Source of the DNA: an uncultured Lachnospiraceae bacterium
GTDB taxonomy: Bacteria > Bacillota > Clostridia > Lachnospirales > Lachnospiraceae
Direction of reading: 5' to 3'
DNA: 43,195 nucleotides
Assembly: GCA_947626795.1 (NCBI GenBank)
Contig: CANQTH010000018.1
Coordinates: 1-43,195 of the forward strand
Shown here in pieces: positions 8,842 to 15,106 of the stretch. A program made the position numbers and the translations under genes. Position 1 is the stretch's first letter. The number at the start of each line of letters is the position of its first letter. The notes beneath the pieces were generated by a model. The model searched no databases. It saw only the letters and a program-made list of their open reading frames with translations, and was not told the origin of the DNA.

Positions 8842-9867
8842 CTACTTATAAACTCTTGATTTCATGCTGAACGCCAGCTTTCGGAACTTCTCGTCGGAGA
8901 CGATCTTGTTCAGCCCCCGCACCGCGCTCTCCTCCGGCATATCGCAGGTATTCACCTGGATGTTCGTGATCTCCTTGAACAGAAGATCCAGCTTCCGGAT
9001 CTTGGATGATCCCCCTGTGATGTAGATGCCAGAATGGATGATATCCCGCGCAAGCTCCGGCGGGGTCTTCTCTAAGATCATCTTGATCGCGTTGCAGATG
9101 GAATTCAGATTGTCCTTGATCGCCTCGTATACGACGGAGGAGGACACTTCCATCTCGATCGGAAGCCCGCTCACCACGTCGCGCCCCACGATCACCGCGC
9201 TCCTGGCCTCTTCTTCCGCCACGGCGCAGCCAAGCTCCTCTTTTAAGTACATGGCCGTCTTGCGCCCCACGACAAGGCTGAAGTTGCGCTTCAGGTGGCT
9301 GATGATGGATTCGTCGATCCGCTTCCCGCCCAGGTAGAGAAGATCGCTCAGCACAAGGCCGCCCAGGGAAATGACAGAGATCTCCGTCGTGTCCGCGCCG
9401 ATGTTCACGATCATGAACCCGGTCGGGGAATTGACGTCCAGCCCAAGCCCCGCGGCGTCCGCGATCGGCTTTTCGCAGAGCAGCACGCTCTTCGGCTTGA
9501 AGCGGCTCTTGTAGAACAAGTCAAAAAACGCTTTTTTCTCCACTTCCGTGATGTCCGTCGGCACGGCGACGATGAACTCCGCGCCCTTGATGTGGCTCTT
9601 GACGTGCTTGTCCAGAACCTCCCCGATCAAGGTCTGCATGTTGTTGTAATCCGCGATCACCCCGTTCACGACCGGGAAAGACACCTGGATCGCGTCCGGC
9701 GCCTTCTCATACATCGCATAAGCGTCGTTCCCGAACGCGTAGAGCTGGTTCTTGTTCACGATCGCGATCGTGTTTTTCTCATTGACCACTTTTCCGTTCG
9801 CCTTGCAAAATACTTTTAAATTGAAGGTGCCAAGGTCAACCCCATAAACATTTGTCGACATAATCAT
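8842..9867 (-). CDS. mreB: Divergent MreB/Mbl actin-like protein
   Basis: Bacterial actin homologue that forms short membrane filaments directing lateral wall synthesis. The actin/Hsp70 fold is recognisable (VDLGTFN near 10-16, ISLGG, LGGKRIDESI, YITGGSSK) and the gene heads the mreBCD set. The nucleotide-binding loops are unusual. The phosphate-1 loop lacks the usual GTANT, the phosphate-2 loop reads NIGADTTE where MreB has DIGGGTTE, and the adenosine loop reads TGGSS rather than TGGGA. The invariant Asp of phosphate-2 is thus Asn, although the following Glu is kept. The first ATG (9865-9867) has AGGAAAGGA just upstream; a second ATG two codons later is less well placed. It starts 10 bases after radC. 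Confidence 0.9.
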   Translation of the reverse strand: MIMSTNVYGVDLGTFNLKVFCKANGKVVNEKNTIAIVNKNQLYAFGNDAYAMYEKAPDAIQVSFPVVNGVIADYNNMQTLIGEVLDKHVKSHIKGAEFIVAVPTDITEVEKKAFFDLFYKSRFKPKSVLLCEKPIADAAGLGLDVNSPTGFMIVNIGADTTEISVISLGGLVLSDLLYLGGKRIDESIISHLKRNFSLVVGRKTAMYLKEELGCAVAEEEARSAVIVGRDVVSGLPIEMEVSSSVVYEAIKDNLNSICNAIKMILEKTPPELARDIIHSGIYITGGSSKIRKLDLLFKEITNIQVNTCDMPEESAVRGLNKIVSDEKFRKLAFSMKSRVYK

Positions 9868-9877
9868 GTTCCTTTCC

Positions 9878-10570
9878 TCAGCCTAACAGGCCTTCTTCTC
9901 TAAAGCTCTTGTATCGGTTATTCCCGATGATGATATGGTCCACAAGCGCAATCCCGATTAGATCCCCGCCCATCGCCACGGATTTCGTCACGCGGATGTC
10001 CTCGCCGCTCGGCTTCGGATCCCCGCTCGGATGGTTGTGCAGGAGCACGATCTGGACAGAACCGTACGCCAGCGCCTTTAGGAAGATCTCCCTCGGGGAG
10101 ACCAGCGAGGCGTTCACCGTCCCGATGGAGACGATCTCGTCCGCCAAAAGCCTGCTCTTGCTGTCGAACATCGCCAGCACCAGCTTTTCTTTCGGCTCAT
10201 GCCGGAGGGACTCCATGTAGTAGGCGGCGATGCTGCCCGGATTGTCCAGCCTTACCCTTTCCGCGCGCCGGGTTCTCGCAATCCTTTTGGAAAGCTCAGC
10301 GACACACTTTAGCTGCACCGCCTTGACCTGCCCGATCCCCGGGATCTTCTGCATATCCTCCAAGTCCATGTAGACCAGGTTCAAAAGGTTCCCGTCCCCC
10401 TGAGACAAGAGGAGCTGCGCGAGCTGCAGCGCGGACAGGCTCTTCGTCCCGGTTTTTAGGATCACCGCCAGCAATTCCGCGTCAGAAAGCATATGCGCCC
10501 CGCCGCGGACGCACTTCTCCACGGGCTGCTCGGACTGCGGCATCTCTTTCATTGTGATATGTGTGTCCAT
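9878..10570 (-). CDS. radC: RadC family protein (MPN/JAMM domain)
   Basis: RadC proteins carry a helix-hairpin-helix part and a JAMM metalloprotease-like domain. Despite the name, a direct role in DNA repair is not established. In 230 residues this one shows the HhH segment KIPGIGQVKA (near 74-83) and the JAMM motif H-N-H-P-S-G-D...S-G-E-D near 177-190. The frame continues upstream for 40 codons, but the ATG at 10568-10570 is preceded by GGAAGGAAG at the right distance and yields the normal family length. radC in front of mreBCD is a common Firmicutes arrangement. A promoter at 10626-10654 serves it and probably the whole operon. Confidence 0.94.
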   Translation of the reverse strand: MDTHITMKEMPQSEQPVEKCVRGGAHMLSDAELLAVILKTGTKSLSALQLAQLLLSQGDGNLLNLVYMDLEDMQKIPGIGQVKAVQLKCVAELSKRIARTRRAERVRLDNPGSIAAYYMESLRHEPKEKLVLAMFDSKSRLLADEIVSIGTVNASLVSPREIFLKALAYGSVQIVLLHNHPSGDPKPSGEDIRVTKSVAMGGDLIGIALVDHIIIGNNRYKSFREEGLLG

Positions 10571-10625
10571 GTCATATTCTTCCTTCCACTCTCTCAAAGC
10601 CAAGGAAAAAATTCTATATTTGTTT

Positions 10626-10654
10626 ATTCTATCACAAAAGGCCCCGGATGTATA
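10626..10654 (-). promoter_or_regulatory. Sigma-A-like promoter of the radC-mre-min-rod operon
   Basis: Read on the minus strand, TATACA (10649-10654) and TAGAAT (10626-10631) are separated by exactly 17 bases. The -35 box matches 4 of 6 consensus positions and the -10 box 5 of 6. It lies about 55 bases before the radC ATG in the only non-coding gap (10571-10732) between the PLP enzyme gene and radC. Confidence 0.7.
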
Positions 10655-10732
10655 CAAATTTTGGAATTTTTTTATAGGAGCGCTTGCCAAGAAGATCTTC
10701 GCGTAAGATATCCTGCCGCCGCCCCCCTATCC

Positions 10733-12007
10733 TCACAATGTCAGGATCCCGGCGTCATAGAGCTTCTGCAGGGACATCAAGATCCCGAGCTTCGCATGAG
10801 GCCAGGTCAGCCCGCCCTGGAAATAGACGTTGTAAGGCTCGCGCAGCGGCCCGTCCGCGCTCAGTTCAATGGACGAGCCCTGGACGAACGCGCCCGCCGC
10901 CATGATGACTTCGCTGTCGTATCCCGGCATTGCCCACGGCTCCGGCGTCACATGGCTGTCCACCGCGGCGGCCGCCTGGATGCCCTTGCAGAACGCGATC
11001 AGGGCCTGGGGCGAGCGCAGGGTCACGGCCTGGATGATGTCGTGCCTGCTTTCCGAGCCGTTTGGGACGACGGGGAACCCAAGGCCCTCATAGAGATTCG
11101 CCGCGAAGACCGCGCCCTTTAACGCGCTGGCGACCACGGTCGGCGCCAGGAACAACCCCTGGTAGAAGGACTGCATGACGCCAAGCGACGCGCCGACCTC
11201 TTTGCCAAGCCCGGGGGAGGTCAGGCGGTAAGCCGCCTGTTCCACGCATTCCTGTTTTCCTGCGATATAGCCGCCGACCGGGGCCAGCCCGCCGCCGGGA
11301 TTCTTGATCAGGGAGCCGACGATCATGTCCGCCCCCGCCTCCAGCGGCTCTGTCCTTTCCACAAATTCCCCATAACAATTGTCCACCATGCAGATCACGT
11401 CCGGCTTGATCTTTTTCACAAATGCGACAAGCTCTCCGATCCGGCTTACCGAGAGCGTCGGCCTGGTCTGGTACCCTTTTGAGCGCTGGATCGCCACCAG
11501 CTTCGTTTTCTCGTGGATGGCGTCCCTGATCGCGTCATAGTCGAAGCCGCCGTCCTCTTTTAAGTCCACTTGCCGATACGTGACGCCGTATTCCGCCAGC
11601 GAGCCTTTGGACGGGCGGATGCCGATGACTTCCTCTAACGTGTCGTACGGCTTCCCGACCGGGGAGAGAATCTCGTCCCCGGGGCGAAGGTTCGACATCA
11701 GCGCGAGCGCGAGCGCGTGCGTGCCGCAAGTCACCTGCGGCCGGACAAGCGCGGCTTCGCCCTTGAAGCAACTGGCGTACACTTCTTCCAACGTGTCCCT
11801 CCCAAGGTCATTATACCCATATCCGCTGCTTCCCATGAAACATTCCGCGCTGACTTTCCGGGACTGCATCGCCCGGATGACTTTTAGCTGGTTGTATTCC
11901 GCCGTCTGGTCGATCGCCGCGAACCGCCCCCTTAATTTCTCCTCGCAGGCCTGCCCAAGCTCGTAAACCCTGTCCCCAATGCCCATTTCCTGATAAATTT
12001 CCCTCAT
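10733..12007 (-). CDS. PLP-dependent enzyme of the methionine gamma-lyase / 'aluminium resistance protein' family
   Basis: Fold-type I PLP enzyme of the family named after a reported aluminium resistance protein (Met_gamma_lyase domain). The true substrate of these Firmicutes members is unclear, probably a sulfur or other amino acid. The 424-residue protein spans the whole family. The cofactor-binding Asp is D209 in MVDNCYGEF, and the Schiff-base Lys is K235 in SLIKNPGGG. The glycine-rich QVTCGTHA segment (91-98) lies where the PLP phosphate is bound. It overlaps miaA by 4 bases and is the last gene of the mutS-mutL-miaA run. I see no clear terminator after it. Confidence 0.88.
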   Translation of the reverse strand: MREIYQEMGIGDRVYELGQACEEKLRGRFAAIDQTAEYNQLKVIRAMQSRKVSAECFMGSSGYGYNDLGRDTLEEVYASCFKGEAALVRPQVTCGTHALALALMSNLRPGDEILSPVGKPYDTLEEVIGIRPSKGSLAEYGVTYRQVDLKEDGGFDYDAIRDAIHEKTKLVAIQRSKGYQTRPTLSVSRIGELVAFVKKIKPDVICMVDNCYGEFVERTEPLEAGADMIVGSLIKNPGGGLAPVGGYIAGKQECVEQAAYRLTSPGLGKEVGASLGVMQSFYQGLFLAPTVVASALKGAVFAANLYEGLGFPVVPNGSESRHDIIQAVTLRSPQALIAFCKGIQAAAAVDSHVTPEPWAMPGYDSEVIMAAGAFVQGSSIELSADGPLREPYNVYFQGGLTWPHAKLGILMSLQKLYDAGILTL

Positions 12008-12972
12008 ATGGCGTCCTTTCCACAGTATATCTGCTTTTTCTCCAATTCTTCCAATAGATACGCCAGGATCCTGCCGTCGTCCTGCCCAAGCTCCTGCCGA
12101 TCCACCCAGATAACGTCGCGCTCCCTCCGGAACCAGGTGAGCTGACGCTTGGCGAAATGCCTCGTGTCGCGCTTGATCCGGTAAGCGGCCTCTTCAAGTG
12201 TGGCCTTTCCATCGAGGAAATCCAGAATTTCCTTATATCCAAGCCCCTGCATGGAGACCATCTGCCGCTGGCATCCCATCTCCTTCAGCTTTCGGACCTC
12301 CTCGACTAAGCCCGCCTCCAGCATGGTGTCCACCCGCGCGTCGATCCGCGCGTAGATCCGCTCTCTGGCGTCGTTTAAGACAAAATAGGCGAACTGATAC
12401 GGAGAGCTTCGTTCGCGCTCCCTTTCATTGTGTTCCGAAATCTTCTGTCCGGAAAAGTGGTAATATTCCAGCGCGCGGATGACGCGCTTCACGTTATTTT
12501 CATGGATCGCCGCTGCCGCTTCCGGGTCGGACCGCGCCAGCATGTCGTGGAGCGCGCGCGGGCCGCCTTCTTCTTTCGCAAGCTGTTCTAATCCCGCGCG
12601 GTAAGCGCGGTCCCCTTCCTGGCTGGTGAAATCGACGCCGTATAAGAGCGCCTGGATGTAAAAGCCTGTCCCGCCTACAACGATCGGGATCCGGCCCTCT
12701 TGATAGATCTCGTCCAGATAACGCCTTGCGAGCGATTGGAACCGGACGACGTTAAATTCTTCCGTTGGCTCTAAGACGTCCACCATATAATGCGGGACGC
12801 CCTGCGTCTCTTCCGGCCTGATCTTGGCCGAGCCGATGTCCATGTGGCGGTATACCTGCATGGAATCGGCGGAAATGACCGAGCCGCGCACCCGCTTGGC
12901 CAAAGCGATGGAAAGCGCCGTCTTCCCGACGGCTGTCGGCCCTGTCAGTACGATCAATGGTTTTTTCATCAC
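12004..12972 (-). CDS. miaA: tRNA dimethylallyltransferase MiaA
   Basis: Transfers the dimethylallyl group to N6 of A37 in tRNAs that read codons starting with U. The 322-residue protein has the P-loop GPTAVGKT (10-17), the SADSMQVY motif (34-41), the substrate-binding GGTGFY segment near 100-105 and the R-AL-Y motif near 164. Its start codon overlaps the mutL stop by 4 bases, and its stop overlaps the next gene in the same way. mutS-mutL-miaA is a widely conserved order (also mutL-miaA-hfq in enterobacteria); no hfq follows here. Confidence 0.96.
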   Translation of the reverse strand: MMKKPLIVLTGPTAVGKTALSIALAKRVRGSVISADSMQVYRHMDIGSAKIRPEETQGVPHYMVDVLEPTEEFNVVRFQSLARRYLDEIYQEGRIPIVVGGTGFYIQALLYGVDFTSQEGDRAYRAGLEQLAKEEGGPRALHDMLARSDPEAAAAIHENNVKRVIRALEYYHFSGQKISEHNERERERSSPYQFAYFVLNDARERIYARIDARVDTMLEAGLVEEVRKLKEMGCQRQMVSMQGLGYKEILDFLDGKATLEEAAYRIKRDTRHFAKRQLTWFRRERDVIWVDRQELGQDDGRILAYLLEELEKKQIYCGKDAI

Positions 12973-15089
12973 AATACCCGCTTAAATTTTTTCTCGATCT
13001 CATGCTTCGACATGGAAATGATGGTCGGCCGCCCGTGGGGGCAATGGTAGGGATTCTCCAAGGTCAGAAGCTCCCCGATCAAAGCCTCGGCCTCCGGACG
13101 GGAAAGCGCCTGGTTGCCCTTGACCGCCGCCTTGCAGGACATGGACGCGATCTTCTCCAGGACGATCTGCGGCGTCTCCTTGCCATGGAAGGCGGAAAGG
13201 CCGTCCAAGACTTCGATGACGAGGGCTTCCCCGTCTATCCCGAATAAATTTGCCGGGACCGCGTTTACCGCGTACTCCTTCCCGCCGAAATGCTCGATCT
13301 CAAACCCCAGCTTCTCAAAATAGCTCATGTATTTTTTTAGGAGCGTCTCCTCTTGCATATCCAGCGTCAAAAGGATCGGCGGATAGATCGCCTGCGAGGC
13401 GCGTTCCCGCTCGTCCATCCGGGCAAGCGTCCGCTCATATAAGACCTTCTCATGGGCGGCGTGCTGGTCGATGATATAAAGGCGGTCGTCAAATTCCACC
13501 AGCCAATATGTCTCGAAAAGCTGCCCGATGATCTTATGATCCTTTCTGGAGGAAAGCTCCAAAAGCTTGCGCGCGGCCCCTTCGTTTGCCGCGTAATCGG
13601 ATTCCTCGCGCAAGACCCCGGGGGAAGCCGCCGCATCCGCGCCCTCGCGCGCCAGCGCGACGCCGGGGAGGCTTTCCTGCTGAAAATATGCCGCGTCGCC
13701 CTGAGCCGGATCCGTACTGCCGGATCCATCCCCTGGCATGGGATCCCGGCCACCTTGCGGGGGATTCCATCCGCCGGGCGTCCTCTCTCGCATAAGATCC
13801 TGCCCGTCTTGCGCGCGCACCTGCGCTGGATCCCGGCTGCCGGATGGATCCTGCCCATCTTGCGCAATGCCCTGCGCCGGATCCGTACTGCCGGACGCAC
13901 GGCTCTGCTCCCCTCCACTCGCCTGTCCCGCCGGGCTTGGCCGCCCGCCGTATTTTGGCTCGTAGGGGCTGTCTTTTTGGACGGCGCGCCGCACGGCTTC
14001 CAGACGGTTCTTCTCAAAGGGTTCCGGGAGCCTGGCCCCGTCCGCCTTGCGCCCCTCTTTTTTCCCCTGGCTTTCCCGCAAGCTGACCTGGTAGACCAGC
14101 TCGCTTTGGTTGATGGCGTCCCGGAGAAGTTTTTCCAGGAACTCGTATACGGCCTCCCCTTCGCTGAAGCGAAGCTCCATCTTCGTCGGATGCACGTTCA
14201 TGTCCAGCAGGTTCCCGTTGATCGAGATGTGCAGCGCCGTAAACGGGTATTTGTGCTGCATGACAAAGGACTGGTACGCGTCCTCAATGCTCTTCGCGAT
14301 CAGGCTGCTCTTCACATAACGCCCGTTGATGAAATAATTCTCAAAATTCCGGTTCCCGCGGGATATCAGGGGCTTTCCGATATACCCGCGGACGGACAGC
14401 CGCTCGTCCTCGCCCTGGACTTCGATCAGGTTCGAGGCGATGTCGCGCCCATAGATATGGTAAATGGCCTCCTTCAAGTTGGAATTGCCGGACGTGTGAA
14501 GCTTCGGCTGGTTGTTCACGATCAGCTTGAACGAGATCTCCGGATGGGACAGCGCCAGCCGTTCCAGCAGGCTGCTGATGTATCCGGCTTCCGTCTGCGC
14601 CGTTTTCAGGAATTTTTTCCGCGCCGGGGTGTTGTAAAACAAGTTCCGCACCAGGAAAGTCGTCCCTTCCGGCGCGCCGATCTCCTCCGAGAGTTTTTCC
14701 GCGCCGCCCTCTATCACATAGCGCAGCCCGCTTAGGCTCTGCGCCGTCTTGGTGATCAGCTCCACCTGGGAAACCGCCGCGATGCTCGAGAGCGCCTCCC
14801 CGCGGAATCCTAAGGACGACACGGTGAGCAGATCCTCCACTTTTCGGATCTTGCTGGTGGAATGGCGCAAGAACGCAAGGGCGACCTGGTCGCTCTCCAT
14901 GCCGCACCCATTGTCCGTAATGCGGATGAAAGAGATGCCGCCGTCCTTGATCTCCACCGTGACCGCGCTGGATCCCGCGTCTATGGCGTTCTCTACCAGC
15001 TCCTTTACCACGGAAGAAGGGCGTTCGATGACTTCCCCTGCCGCGATCTTGTCGATCGTCTGCTGATCCAGCAATTCTATCTTTGGCAT
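12969..15089 (-). CDS. mutL: DNA mismatch repair protein MutL (endonuclease type) with repeat-bearing linker
   Basis: GHKL ATPase that couples MutS recognition to strand incision. ATPase motifs are ELVENAIDAGS (31-41), DNGCGM (59-64) and GFRGEALSS (94-102). The C-terminal domain contains DQHAAHEK..YE (541-552), SCKAAVKGN and CPHGRPT, the metal-binding motifs of endonuclease-active MutL found in bacteria without MutH. The linker (about 340-500) is unusually rich in Gly, Pro, Asp, Gln and Ser and contains two nearly identical 17-residue units, plus a partial one. The frame could open at 15110 in an ATGA overlap with mutS, but GAAGGTGGG stands 7 bases before ATG 15087-15089, which gives the canonical MPKIELL start. 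Confidence 0.96.
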   Translation of the reverse strand: MPKIELLDQQTIDKIAAGEVIERPSSVVKELVENAIDAGSSAVTVEIKDGGISFIRITDNGCGMESDQVALAFLRHSTSKIRKVEDLLTVSSLGFRGEALSSIAAVSQVELITKTAQSLSGLRYVIEGGAEKLSEEIGAPEGTTFLVRNLFYNTPARKKFLKTAQTEAGYISSLLERLALSHPEISFKLIVNNQPKLHTSGNSNLKEAIYHIYGRDIASNLIEVQGEDERLSVRGYIGKPLISRGNRNFENYFINGRYVKSSLIAKSIEDAYQSFVMQHKYPFTALHISINGNLLDMNVHPTKMELRFSEGEAVYEFLEKLLRDAINQSELVYQVSLRESQGKKEGRKADGARLPEPFEKNRLEAVRRAVQKDSPYEPKYGGRPSPAGQASGGEQSRASGSTDPAQGIAQDGQDPSGSRDPAQVRAQDGQDLMRERTPGGWNPPQGGRDPMPGDGSGSTDPAQGDAAYFQQESLPGVALAREGADAAASPGVLREESDYAANEGAARKLLELSSRKDHKIIGQLFETYWLVEFDDRLYIIDQHAAHEKVLYERTLARMDERERASQAIYPPILLTLDMQEETLLKKYMSYFEKLGFEIEHFGGKEYAVNAVPANLFGIDGEALVIEVLDGLSAFHGKETPQIVLEKIASMSCKAAVKGNQALSRPEAEALIGELLTLENPYHCPHGRPTIISMSKHEIEKKFKRVL
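13713..13894. repeat. 51-bp in-frame direct repeat in the mutL linker
   Basis: Two adjacent 51-bp units begin at 13796 and 13847 and encode 17-residue units of the form SGSxDPAQxxAQDGQDx. A third, partial copy of the GGATCCGTACTGCCGGA stretch lies at about 13716-13732. The length is a multiple of three, so changes in copy number would keep the frame. Confidence 0.85.
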
Positions 15090-15106
15090 GCCTTTCCCAC
15101 CTTCTC

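Noticed and set aside
10655..10732. Terminator after the PLP enzyme gene
   Set aside because: A GAAGATCTTC palindrome and a short A/T-rich run are present but no stem followed by a T-run on the minus strand.
13452..14735. Long plus-strand open frame opposite mutL (about 427 codons)
   Set aside because: It is the complement of a gene with certain identity; the composition is Arg/Pro/Leu-rich as expected from antisense reading of GC-rich codons, and there is no RBS or known motif.
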